Shown here in pieces: positions 43,235 to 51,230 of a DNA stretch of 54,341 bases. Below the pieces are notes generated by a model that did no database searches, was not told where the DNA came from, and worked only from the letters and a program-made list of their open reading frames with translations. Numbering within the stretch: position 1 is the first letter of the stretch; the number at the start of each line of letters is the position of its first letter. The DNA is from Leyella stercorea (lineage in GTDB: Bacteria > Bacteroidota > Bacteroidia > Bacteroidales > Bacteroidaceae): assembly GCF_019052365.1 (NCBI RefSeq), contig NZ_JAHQUY010000012.1, positions 1 through 54,341 on the forward strand, in the 5' to 3' direction. The translations under genes were made by a program, and so were the position numbers.

Positions 43235-45385
43235 ATGAGAAGTTCTACCCTATTATTTGCTATTGCCTCGGCAATGCTTCTGCAGGCTGCTCCTGCGGTG
43301 GCACAAAACAATGTGCCTATCAGAAAAATCAAGGCTGTAAAGCCTTCCACCGAGCTTACGCTGCTTGACAGAGTGGAAAGCGACACGCGCAAGAAGGAAT
43401 ACCAATACAACGAGTATGGATATATCACGTCGGTCATGGAATACAACAAAGAGGCGGGACAGTGGGTGCTCGACACCGACAACTCGTATCGCCAGGAGTA
43501 CGTGTTCGACGCCGACGGACAGTGTACAGCCCGAACTGCCTACAACGTGGACAAGGCTGGCAACAAGACCTCTGCCAAGAACAAAGCCGAAGTGGAAGTA
43601 ATCGGCAACACGACATGGGAGCGCCACTATCAGAAATACGTCGACGGAACCACTCACCTAAGTGAGGCATACGCCTACGACCAGTGGGGCAACCGCGTGG
43701 AGAAAATCAATTATGGATACGACATCGACAGCAAGAAGGAGTACATAAGCGGCTATAAGAAGAGAGAATACTCCGGACCGGTAGACAAATACGCCGACAA
43801 TGCAAACTACAATAGCATCAGGGAAAGCCGACTTTTGTATGATCTTACGGCAGAAACAAATGGTTCCGACCAAACCACGATGGATATAAACGAGCTGTAT
43901 GTTGAGGAATTCCGTAAGGTAGTATGGCAAACAGAAAACGACAAACTGTACGCACGGGAATACGGCTGCGAAGGGTTTCTGCAAATCACGGTAGGAAGCA
44001 TAGAGAGAGAAATGTGGAAATCGTCCGAACATGAATACAAACTCAACGCTGACGGCACCCGCCCCGTACAGGAAACGATGCGCTACTATAGCAAGAATGG
44101 CGAGGTAACAAGCGAGCACACTTCTACTTTCGCATGGGACAATAGCGGTCGCCTGCTATCCGTCATCGAATACAACGAATCATCATCGGAAATATCATAT
44201 AAAAATGAATACACTTACGCCGACGACTACGCAAAGAAGCTGTCGCTGCGCGAAGCTATTGAAGCATTAAACGGTGGCGGTCAGATATATCCGGAGGACG
44301 AGTTTATGCAGTTTGGACGTATAGCAACCTCTTCTTACTATTATGCCGAGGATGGTGATAAGGGTGAGAGTACATACGAGTGGAACGCCAACGGACAACT
44401 CATTGGAGGCACATGGACGGAGACTTCTATACAGTCTGACCCCGACAACCACGACACGTCAACTGTGACCGACTACGGCGAGGCACGAGTAGGATATAAC
44501 GCCGATGGACATATTGCATGGAAGATTGACCATAGCATCAGTGAAAACGACTTCACCAAGATTGAATACTTGTATAACAAGAAAGGTGTTTGGACCGGCG
44601 AGGCAGAATATGATGGCGACAGCTGGAATGGTCCGTGGACCAAGGTAGATTGGAGCAAAGCAAGAGCCAGAAAGGGACTCGCAACGCGTGCAGCTAAAGC
44701 GCCGAAGTTTATCGATGATATGACCGACGGCTATCATTCTATAGAAAACAATGATGGCGTATGGAATACTCATGGAAACTACGTTGTGTCAGATGGCGTT
44801 GTAACATACGGTCATTATGAACAGACTCTCGTAAGCAACGCATCCGTTCCTGCTAATCCGCAATATAACTATACCGACCCGTTGATGCCTCTCGAAATAG
44901 AAGATGACGATGATGAAGATAATGGCTGTGTCGAAATGTGGTACTATAATTGGAACACTGACAAGGGCGATTGGGAACCCATGGGGGGACCGACAGAAGC
45001 CCGAAGGGTGTATGACAAGGATGGCAATATCGTTGCCGACATCTACAACGGCAATCAGACCATAGTAAGTACAATAACATACCGTCTTGACGACGACGAC
45101 CGACTGGTTGAGGAAACCTACAGCAAGGGTGGCAACATAACCTACGAGTATCTCCCCGGCACCGACTATCTGCTTGAGAGTGTTGAGACAGCAGCCGACG
45201 GCTATCGCAACGTGTGCCACTATTACTACAGCAAGCACAACTATGTAGACCCGACTGGCATTGAAAGCATCAAATACGATGACGCTTCCATACCAGTATG
45301 GTACGACCTGCAAGGCCGCAGCATAACCACTCCAACCTCTAAAGGCATCTACATTGTCAACGGAAAGAAAGTGGTGGTTCGTTAA
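43235..45385 (+). CDS. Large secreted protein with C-terminal sorting-like tail
   Basis: 716 residues. The signal peptide is about 1-23 (APAVAQ). The body is a series of beta-strand pairs with recurrent Y-x-x-x-G patterns (YQYNEYGYITSVMEYNKEAG, YEWNANGQLIGGTWTE, TYRLDDDDRLVEETYSKGGN), reminiscent of YD/RHS-type beta wrapping but without an Rhs core or toxin tip. The C-terminus (VWYDLQGRSITTPTSKGIYI then VNGKKVVVR) matches the short cargo tails common in Prevotella secreted proteins. The acidic run EDDDDEDNG lies near 570. It is the last gene of the module started by the sensor kinase. Its function is not recognised; a surface or cell-contact role is plausible. Confidence 0.8.
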   Translation: MRSSTLLFAIASAMLLQAAPAVAQNNVPIRKIKAVKPSTELTLLDRVESDTRKKEYQYNEYGYITSVMEYNKEAGQWVLDTDNSYRQEYVFDADGQCTARTAYNVDKAGNKTSAKNKAEVEVIGNTTWERHYQKYVDGTTHLSEAYAYDQWGNRVEKINYGYDIDSKKEYISGYKKREYSGPVDKYADNANYNSIRESRLLYDLTAETNGSDQTTMDINELYVEEFRKVVWQTENDKLYAREYGCEGFLQITVGSIEREMWKSSEHEYKLNADGTRPVQETMRYYSKNGEVTSEHTSTFAWDNSGRLLSVIEYNESSSEISYKNEYTYADDYAKKLSLREAIEALNGGGQIYPEDEFMQFGRIATSSYYYAEDGDKGESTYEWNANGQLIGGTWTETSIQSDPDNHDTSTVTDYGEARVGYNADGHIAWKIDHSISENDFTKIEYLYNKKGVWTGEAEYDGDSWNGPWTKVDWSKARARKGLATRAAKAPKFIDDMTDGYHSIENNDGVWNTHGNYVVSDGVVTYGHYEQTLVSNASVPANPQYNYTDPLMPLEIEDDDDEDNGCVEMWYYNWNTDKGDWEPMGGPTEARRVYDKDGNIVADIYNGNQTIVSTITYRLDDDDRLVEETYSKGGNITYEYLPGTDYLLESVETAADGYRNVCHYYYSKHNYVDPTGIESIKYDDASIPVWYDLQGRSITTPTSKGIYIVNGKKVVVR

Positions 45386-45429
45386 AAACACAAAAGCAGC
45401 GAAATAAACAAATTCAATGACAACCGAAA

Positions 45430-45472
45430 AAGGCGTACAACCAAAATCGTAATGATTAAGGTTGTACGCCTT
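45430..45472 (+). terminator. Terminator after the secreted-protein gene
   Basis: A 13-bp stem AAGGCGTACAACC (45430-45442) / 45460-45472 with a 17-base loop and TTATTGTTGTTT following. Confidence 0.8.
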
Positions 45473-45500
45473 ATTGTTGTTTCTTGTTCAGAATAAAACT

Positions 45501-45576
45501 TAAAGTTAATCACAAACTGCCACAAAAGTTAGTTGTAAAACCCCACAATTCATAGTACTCAACATCCACAAACATT
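45501..45576 (+). repeat. 76-bp direct repeat, copy B
   Basis: It matches 40145-40220 except at four positions. It sits 32 bases upstream of the -7 element of the peptide gene. Sequences flanking the two copies differ completely. Confidence 0.9.
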
Positions 45577-45608
45577 CGTTTTTACTTGTATATTCAACTG
45601 AATACCAC

Positions 45609-45616
45609 TAATTTTG
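45609..45616 (+). promoter_or_regulatory. -7 element of the peptide gene
   Basis: TAATTTTG, with a weak CTTG 20 bases upstream in place of TTTG. It is arranged like the kinase promoter, downstream of the 76-bp repeat. Confidence 0.55.
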
Positions 45617-45659
45617 CATACATAAACAAACTAAAACCAAATCAGAAATACAAACAACA

Positions 45660-45875
45660 ATGAACAAAACCATAAGAAAAAACAAATACATTGCACCTAA
45701 AATAATCGAATTTGACATGGAAAGCACCACAATTCTGGCAGGTTCCGGCGGCCCAAAATACGATACCAGCGAAAACAAAATAGATTTTAACAGCTCAGAA
45801 AGCACCAACGGATCATGGGGTGGCGCCAAGGCACCGATGAGACAAAACATCGGTGATTGGAGCGAGGAGGAATAA
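45660..45875 (+). CDS. Small peptide of 71 residues, possible secreted-peptide precursor
   Basis: The N-terminal part is basic and ends in a hydrophobic stretch up to LAGSGG (residues 26-31): Y-I-A-P-K-I-I-E-F-D then MESTTILAGSGG. The second part is polar and acidic, rich in Ser, Asn, Gly and Trp, ending DWSEEE. This leader-like half, small-residue motif and variable tail recall short Bacteroidetes precursor peptides processed after a double-Gly-like site. No maturase or C39 exporter gene is adjacent. It shares the upstream repeat with the sensor-kinase operon, so it is probably co-regulated. Confidence 0.7.
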   Translation: MNKTIRKNKYIAPKIIEFDMESTTILAGSGGPKYDTSENKIDFNSSESTNGSWGGAKAPMRQNIGDWSEEE

Positions 45876-45885
45876 ACCGAAAACG

Positions 45886-45990
45886 TTAGCTGTACCCATT
45901 GTGGCTATGGCTAATGCCAATGACGGTGTGATTATGAAAGCAGAGAAACTTCACCTCCTCGAAATGCAAACCGTTATTAAAACAAGCCAT
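45886..45990 (-). CDS. Possible 34-residue ORF, convergent to the peptide gene
   Basis: ATG at 45990, stop at 45886. The product is His/Asn-rich (FLCFHNHTVIGISHSHNGYS). It would be translated from the promoter at 46065-46095 with a leader of about 70 bases. An alternative plus-strand ORF of 41 codons (45907-46032) covers the same DNA, so neither is certain. Confidence 0.3.
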   Translation of the reverse strand: MACFNNGLHFEEVKFLCFHNHTVIGISHSHNGYS

Positions 45991-46064
45991 CTGCGTGAAC
46001 GTGCTGCAAATGTGCTGCAATTATGGAAATAAGCAACGATAAGCAAACACGCACTCAACTGCTG

Positions 46065-46095
46065 CAAAGGTAGTGCAAACCGAGAGAAATACAAA
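46065..46095 (-). promoter_or_regulatory. Minus-strand promoter facing the peptide gene
   Basis: On the minus strand TTTG (46092-46095), exactly 19 bases, TACCTTTG (46065-46072). It matches the best promoters in the window. It has no annotated gene downstream other than the peptide gene in the opposite direction. Confidence 0.6.
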
Positions 46096-46157
46096 AATAA
46101 ATCACATTTATTTTTATTTCCGAGGTGCAGCCTACCTTATTAAAAGGTAGTGCTTTA

Positions 46158-46272
46158 CCACAAAAACACATGATAAAACGCCCCAAAAACTGCAAATGAA
46201 ATACCTCAAAAATTACAAATGGATTACAACAAAAACTTAAAATAAAACACATCAAAAACTTAAAATACGTTT
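46158..46272 (+). repeat. Degenerate 23-bp tandem array upstream of the ATPase gene
   Basis: Five units start at 46158, 46181, 46204, 46227 and 46250. Each begins C, two bases, then CAAAAA and continues with an A-rich half. The last unit runs into the -33 element of the ATPase promoter. This phased array looks like an operator or curvature tract. Confidence 0.65.
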
Positions 46273-46300
46273 GGTAATCAAATTAAAATGAGTACCTTTG
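46270..46300 (+). promoter_or_regulatory. Promoter of the ATPase gene
   Basis: TTTG (46270-46273), 19 bases, TACCTTTG (46293-46300). The start near 46307 leaves ATG 46322 as the first usable codon. Confidence 0.8.
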
Positions 46301-46321
46301 CAGCATAAAACAAAATCGAAT

Positions 46322-47611
46322 ATGGCATATCTAAATAGAGTCTTTGACTTGCGACTTAAAGCGCATCTTAAAGCAATGGGAGCAGTGCTCATTGAAGGAC
46401 CAAAATGGTGTGGCAAGACCACCACTGCCAAGCAGTTGGCCAATAGTGTTATTAGTTTACAAGATACTGACCATCGTGAAGAATATTTGGCTACAGCCAT
46501 TACCAAGCCCTCATTCTTATTAGAAGGGGAAGTGCCTCGCTTGATAGATGAATGGCAAGATGCCCCAATGCTATGGGATGCAGTGCGCACAAAGGTTGAT
46601 GAGCGTGCCCTGCCTGGTCAATTCATATTGACAGGGTCTAACGCTATTGACGACAGTAAAATCCATCATAGTGGAACAGGGCGTATTTCCCGGATGGAGA
46701 TGCTGCCCATGAGCCTGTGGGAATATGGTGAATCTAACGGCAGCGTATCATTGATGGAGATGTTCGACAATCCTCAAGAAGAAATCTTCGCTACCTCGGA
46801 ACTAAAAATGGAAGAAATCATATTTGCTGCATGCAGAGGAGGTTGGCCAGCAACATTGAATTTAGGTGACGACAAGTCAAAATTACTTGTTGCCAAAGAG
46901 TATGTAAAGTCTGTATATAAGAATGACATATCACGCATAGATAGAGTAAAGAGAAATCAGAAGTTGGCGCACCTGATAATGAAATCATACGCACGCAACA
47001 TCTCTACATTGGCGAAAACCACATCCATATTGGCAGACGTTACTGCTTCTGATGATGTAGAATGTACCAGGCCTACGCTTGAAAGCTACATCGAGGCATT
47101 GGAAAAACTGTTTGTCATTCAGGACATAGAGGCTTGGTGCCCTTCCATAAGGAGCAAGACAACAATCCAAAGCAGACCCAAACGAGCGTTCTGTGATCCA
47201 TCGGTTGCAGTCGCATTACTCAACCTGTCACCAGAATCCTTAATGACTCAATTAAAGACATTTGGCTTTATTTTTGAGCAAATGTGCGCACGAGATCTTA
47301 GGGTGTATTCAGCCTCTCACGATAGCCGCCTGTCATACTATCGCGACCGCTACGGACTGGAAGCCGACTTGGTGCTTCATCTTGACGATGGACGCTATGC
47401 TCTGATAGAGTGCAAACTTGGCAGCCGTGAGATAGAAGAAGGAGCCAAACATCTTTTGGAAATAAAACGACTCATTCAGGTGCATAATGAGACAGAAAAG
47501 CAGGTGCCGTTGCGCGAACCCGACTTGATGATTGTCATGACAGGTGGCAGCATGGCTTACACACGCCCAGACGGAGTCAAAGTCATACCGCTTGCTTGTT
47601 TGAAAGATTAA
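46322..47611 (+). CDS. AAA ATPase with DUF4143-type C-terminal domain
   Basis: 429 residues from ATG at 46322. The N-terminal ATPase has Walker A at about 26-33 (EGPKWCGKTTTA), Walker B-like RLIDEWQDAP and sensor-1 FILTGSN. The C-terminal DUF4143 region (about 200-429) includes RNISTLAKTTSILADVT and a nuclease-like signature GLEADLVLHLDDGRYALIECKLG, the E-D-ECK order of PD-(D/E)XK folds. Such proteins are common in gut Bacteroidetes, often as many mobile copies, with no settled role. It has its own strong promoter and is followed 15 bases later by a membrane protein. Confidence 0.88.
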   Translation: MAYLNRVFDLRLKAHLKAMGAVLIEGPKWCGKTTTAKQLANSVISLQDTDHREEYLATAITKPSFLLEGEVPRLIDEWQDAPMLWDAVRTKVDERALPGQFILTGSNAIDDSKIHHSGTGRISRMEMLPMSLWEYGESNGSVSLMEMFDNPQEEIFATSELKMEEIIFAACRGGWPATLNLGDDKSKLLVAKEYVKSVYKNDISRIDRVKRNQKLAHLIMKSYARNISTLAKTTSILADVTASDDVECTRPTLESYIEALEKLFVIQDIEAWCPSIRSKTTIQSRPKRAFCDPSVAVALLNLSPESLMTQLKTFGFIFEQMCARDLRVYSASHDSRLSYYRDRYGLEADLVLHLDDGRYALIECKLGSREIEEGAKHLLEIKRLIQVHNETEKQVPLREPDLMIVMTGGSMAYTRPDGVKVIPLACLKD

Positions 47612-47626
47612 AAAACAGAATAGAAT

Positions 47627-48310
47627 ATGGGAACAGTATTACTGGCACTCTGCTTCTGCGCATTGTCGCTCGTCCTTGCCTTGTTTGTGGGCATATCTCC
47701 CATAAGCGACAAGGCAAAGATTAGGTTTATGTATGTCGGTGCTGCGCTGTCGTTGATGGCAGTGCCAATGATGAGCCATTATATTGCAGGGCTGAATAAT
47801 ATTGTGGACGAGCTACGCTATCAAGCCGTGCTTGTGTTCATCGTCGTTGTGTGTTGCTATTGCTTCGTCATGGCAAATATGGTGAAGTACAATGTCATGA
47901 AGAAAAAGGTGGCGGTGCTTGAAGACACGGTAGAGAAGCTGGAGCAAGAACGTGCGGCAGCAATGTCGCAAGCCGTGGATGAAGATCTGCAGCACAAAGT
48001 ACAAGAAGCACTTGATTGGTTTGCAGCGAAGATGAGCGTGTTCAGCAAAGAAGAGCAAGAGGCCATAAACGCCTGTGCCATTGCCTTTGCCGAGCGTGAC
48101 CAGATAGTAATACCTAAAGTCAATATAGCTGTCAATGCCAAGTGCAGCCAAGCCGACCTCATGGCGTATGCCAGTTCCGCTTTCTTCAAGATTGGCAAGA
48201 AACGTAAGAGCATTGCCCAATTCCTCAGCACGGTGTTCGAAGCTTACTTCCCCGGTGGTGAAGGATTCGTGTATAAGAAGATGCCTGGGGCGAAAGAAAC
48301 AGTAAAGTAA
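47627..48310 (+). CDS. Membrane protein with coiled coil and small C-terminal domain
   Basis: 227 residues, not recognised. Three membrane helices (about 3-22, 33-52 and 65-84) lead to a coiled coil (about 88-135, AVLEDTVEKLEQERAAAMSQ) and a C-terminal domain (about 140-220) with a helix-turn-helix-like spacing (VNAKCSQADLMAYASSAFFK, then RKSIAQFLSTVF). This could be a membrane-tethered DNA-binding or structural protein. It is probably cotranscribed with the ATPase gene. Confidence 0.7.
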   Translation: MGTVLLALCFCALSLVLALFVGISPISDKAKIRFMYVGAALSLMAVPMMSHYIAGLNNIVDELRYQAVLVFIVVVCCYCFVMANMVKYNVMKKKVAVLEDTVEKLEQERAAAMSQAVDEDLQHKVQEALDWFAAKMSVFSKEEQEAINACAIAFAERDQIVIPKVNIAVNAKCSQADLMAYASSAFFKIGKKRKSIAQFLSTVFEAYFPGGEGFVYKKMPGAKETVK

Positions 48311-48322
48311 TTTTCTATTACT

Positions 48323-48372
48323 AACATGTAATCGGTACTATTGTTTTTGCATGAGGTACCGATAATACATGT
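48323..48372. terminator. Hairpin between convergent accessory genes
   Basis: AACATGTAATCGGTAC (48323-48338) pairs, with small bulges, with 48356-48372. It lies between the membrane-protein gene and the convergent HEPN gene. T-runs are modest on both sides. Confidence 0.6.
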
Positions 48373-48390
48373 TTTCTATGTGAATTATTC

Positions 48391-49308
48391 TCACTTTATA
48401 TCTACTATATCTATAATCGAAGAATTCTTATAGATGATTTCTATTTGAGAATTTGCCGTTTTGTTACAGACATTCTTCAGTTGTTGTAGTGAAACCTGTA
48501 GGCTTTTTCCTTCTACTTTTATAAAAGCTATACAGGGCAAAACATTTACTATTACTCCTCGTTTTTTTATGATTTTACCTACATTTTCTATTTCTTGTTT
48601 TATCGTTCCTACCAATTTGATTAAAACAATTCTAATACTATTAAATGTATTGTATTTGAAAAACCTATATAAGGCATTGCTTTCATCGTGTTCTTTCACG
48701 ATTACCATACAGCGATGAGCTCCTTCGTTTCGTACTTGCCTTAGCTGTGAATATGTAATTTTTATATTTTTGTCATCTGGAAAAAGAGTGGTACATATCG
48801 CATTTAGTTTATAAGTAATTTCAATATCACTTACGCTTTTATATTCTTTGTTGGCATTACGCTTGAAAGAATATTTTCCATCAACATTTGTCGCATTCTC
48901 TATAAAACTCAACAAATTATCAATATTTGGAAACATTACATAAAAATAGAAATTTACGACATTTTCTATTTGATAGAACGCATTTGCGCAAAAGGAATAA
49001 AAACGTTCTAGTTCTTTTTCCTTCAGGTTCAAAGCGGCATTTTCCATGCGAAGATTATCAATGAGAAGTTGGTCTCTTAATCTTTGATTTCCTTTTGCCA
49101 ATATAAAATCATACGAAATGCTGTTATTGGCTCTTATTTCTAGCGTCTCACGAATAGCATGAACATCATCGCAAATTGACATTCGGGATGAAACAACGTT
49201 TGCGGAGGAGGTTATTTCTAACCTCTTCCGCAATTCTGCGTCAAACTCTGGATTTTGTTTGCTCAGTTGTACTATTTTATCTATTGTTGATTTCAGTTTC
49301 TCGTCCAT
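48391..49308 (-). CDS. HEPN-motif protein, candidate retron effector
   Basis: 305 residues from ATG at 49308 (a GTG lies two codons upstream). Mostly helical. The segment RFYSFCANAFYQIENVVNFY (about 102-121) and the later RNEGAH (Arg193 to His198, followed by R) fit the HEPN ribonuclease pattern R-N-x3-H and its flanking helices. HEPN proteins act as RNases or toxins in many anti-phage systems. The gene begins 5 bases after the reverse transcriptase stop, so the two are one operon. I know of no named family for the whole protein; the effector role is inferred from motif and pairing. Confidence 0.65.
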   Translation of the reverse strand: MDEKLKSTIDKIVQLSKQNPEFDAELRKRLEITSSANVVSSRMSICDDVHAIRETLEIRANNSISYDFILAKGNQRLRDQLLIDNLRMENAALNLKEKELERFYSFCANAFYQIENVVNFYFYVMFPNIDNLLSFIENATNVDGKYSFKRNANKEYKSVSDIEITYKLNAICTTLFPDDKNIKITYSQLRQVRNEGAHRCMVIVKEHDESNALYRFFKYNTFNSIRIVLIKLVGTIKQEIENVGKIIKKRGVIVNVLPCIAFIKVEGKSLQVSLQQLKNVCNKTANSQIEIIYKNSSIIDIVDIK

Positions 49309-49313
49309 AAGCA

Positions 49314-50813
49314 CTAATTTAATAGTTTGTCCAAATCATCATTCAATTCATCTATGTCAACAGGTTGAGCTGGTGGTACAGTAACCTTGTCTGAGCGATG
49401 AACGAGCCAGAAGAGTTTTCCGTTTGTGTCTCGACAATTAGAAATGGACAACAATTCCTTACGGTCTTCATCTTCTTTTTTCAATGACTTGTTCACTGAT
49501 GCCTTTTGCATTCTTCCACCTAATTTAAATGATGCATAGCGATGAGGAATGAAATTCTCAGAAATACTTTTTTGTGTATCTTCTGTTGCCTCTTGGGGCG
49601 TATGTACGGTGTAGAATTCTTTTGGCTTCGTTGTCACTATGGCAATTGCCGTATTATTCTTCCTCTCAAACTCTAACACTGGCAAGGTTTCAACGTATGT
49701 GATTCCGTGTTGAGTCGTTCTTGTGTTATCATGAAGCGAATTGCACAATTCGTCAAATTGCATCTTCAACCTCAAATATACACTATCGTCTTCGCCCTTT
49801 ACCATTTTTAGATACATGAGCTTACCGTCCAGTACATTCACCATATCTGGGTTACCTTTCTTCACATGCCCTTTGGTTTCTTTGTATCTTGGAAAGAATT
49901 TATTGAATGCTGTGGCATAACCGTATTTGCGCCATATATAGAGAATATTGCGAATGTCGCGCACATATTTCTGAGACACATTGAGTTTGTCGCTAACTAT
50001 AATGCCAGTAACCTCCTGACGTGTACCGAGTTTCTGTAGTCTCGTCTTGTCTTCGTTCATGATAAAGCCTTGACTCTCGACAATTCTTTTTAATTCTTTT
50101 CTGAACTCTCCCGAAGGATGGTATACATTGTGCATTGAGCTGAATGTGATATCATCAGCATATCTTGAATACACAACACCAAATCGTTTTGCCAATCCTG
50201 CCAATCTGCGATCAAGGTTGTCACAAATCATATTGGTTATGATCGGTGAAGTAGGCGCACCTTGTGGTAAAACGTACCTTACACTGCCATCTTCCATTTT
50301 CTCTTTCATTGAACATAGACCTGCAACAACATTAGCAATCGACTGTTTGAACAACAAAGGCTTTAGCTGCAACCTTTTCCATACTCTCGCTTGATGGATA
50401 CTTGGAAAGAAATCTTTCAGGTCGGTGTTGAAAACATATTTATGTCCTTTATGCTTGTTTGCATTAGTCACAACGGAACGACCTTCGGTAAATCCCATGG
50501 CATAATCAGAAGGAGTGTATACAGCCTTGAATATCTCATTGACATATCGCAATAGCAACATAAAACTTTGATTTCTCGGTGCTGTTATCAGCCTAAAGCC
50601 TCCTGATTTCTTTTTAATCTTGAATTGCTTATATCGATGAAACGAATTGTTGGGATTACAATAATAATTCAGGTGTTTCATCGTGAATGGATAGAATTTA
50701 TCGGACATACCATATTCAGTCATCTCATCCTGTTTTATCTGGTTGAGATGACGAAGGAGATCCTCTTTTGTCTCCAATTGTTGTGTGGCTTTTGCTATAC
50801 TATTCTTATCCAT
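49314..50813 (-). CDS. Retron-type reverse transcriptase with C-terminal extension
   Basis: 499 residues. The palm motifs are clear: catalytic Asp131 in FNTDLKDFFPSIHQ, QGAPTSPIITNMICDNLDRR (184-203), and YADD (218-221) in YSRYADDITFSS. Both retron hallmarks are present: NAxxH as NANKH (117-121) and VTG (268-270). Around 300-340 the thumb is followed by a C-terminal extension of some 160 residues (LPVLEFERKNNTAIAIVTTK, HRYASFKLGGRMQ) that I do not recognise. There is no group II intron maturase domain. It is expected to copy the upstream structured RNA into msDNA and to hold the adjacent HEPN protein in check. Confidence 0.88.
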   Translation of the reverse strand: MDKNSIAKATQQLETKEDLLRHLNQIKQDEMTEYGMSDKFYPFTMKHLNYYCNPNNSFHRYKQFKIKKKSGGFRLITAPRNQSFMLLLRYVNEIFKAVYTPSDYAMGFTEGRSVVTNANKHKGHKYVFNTDLKDFFPSIHQARVWKRLQLKPLLFKQSIANVVAGLCSMKEKMEDGSVRYVLPQGAPTSPIITNMICDNLDRRLAGLAKRFGVVYSRYADDITFSSMHNVYHPSGEFRKELKRIVESQGFIMNEDKTRLQKLGTRQEVTGIIVSDKLNVSQKYVRDIRNILYIWRKYGYATAFNKFFPRYKETKGHVKKGNPDMVNVLDGKLMYLKMVKGEDDSVYLRLKMQFDELCNSLHDNTRTTQHGITYVETLPVLEFERKNNTAIAIVTTKPKEFYTVHTPQEATEDTQKSISENFIPHRYASFKLGGRMQKASVNKSLKKEDEDRKELLSISNCRDTNGKLFWLVHRSDKVTVPPAQPVDIDELNDDLDKLLN

Positions 50814-50827
50814 ACTTGTTTATAATT

Positions 50828-51089
50828 AAGAGGTTGACATCAGAAACAACAGACTTTCATTTCTTTATATAAGAAAAATAAAAACATAAATATAAAACAA
50901 CATAACACAATATAAAAACATACACCGTATGTATACAGTATACGTTAACGTGATAACATTGTTATCCCAACACCCGTAAAGGCGGTGAGACATCATGCGA
51001 ATCTGACTCCAAAGAGACATGGCTTTCGCCCGCAAGACGAGTTCAAATTTATATCTGTCGCTCCGATTATCAAGACCTCTTTTATTTTC
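50828..51089 (-). ncRNA. Candidate retron msr-msd RNA
   Basis: A 262-base non-coding stretch right before the reverse transcriptase. On the minus strand it begins near the start point set by a TAACTTTG box and shows AAGAGGT (51075-51081), complementary to ACCTCTT (50828-50834) only 14 bases before the ORF. These would be the short a1/a2 pairing of a retron RNA. Between them lie GGCGAAAGCC (51021-51030, tetraloop hairpin), a possible AGC branching site (about 51060), GATAAC-GTTATC arms (50952-50966), CGTTAACG and GTATAC-GTATAC. Exact msd borders are not resolved. Confidence 0.55.
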
Positions 51090-51094
51090 TGATG

Positions 51095-51118
51095 CAAAGT
51101 TAATACATTGTTGCGAAC
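51095..51118 (-). promoter_or_regulatory. Promoter of the retron RNA/RT operon
   Basis: On the minus strand GTTCGC (51113-51118), 10 bases, TAACTTTG (51095-51102). The same pair with the same spacing recurs at 51397-51420. Confidence 0.6.
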
Positions 51119-51230
51119 CCTTTGGTCGTAGCTATGTACAATTTGCATTTTTACTGATAAAATAATATTAGTATTAGTTTTTTATGGGTCACTAATTTAC
51201 TAATGATGGCAAATCTTCAATTTGGACTGA

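Noticed and set aside
43235..45385. Rhs-type polymorphic toxin
   Set aside because: The YD-like repeats are irregular, and there is no Rhs core, no PAAR/VgrG neighbour, no toxin tip and no immunity gene.
49314..50813. Group II intron or diversity-generating retroelement reverse transcriptase
   Set aside because: No maturase or endonuclease domain, no template/variable repeat or Avd gene is seen, and the NANKH and VTG motifs fit retrons.
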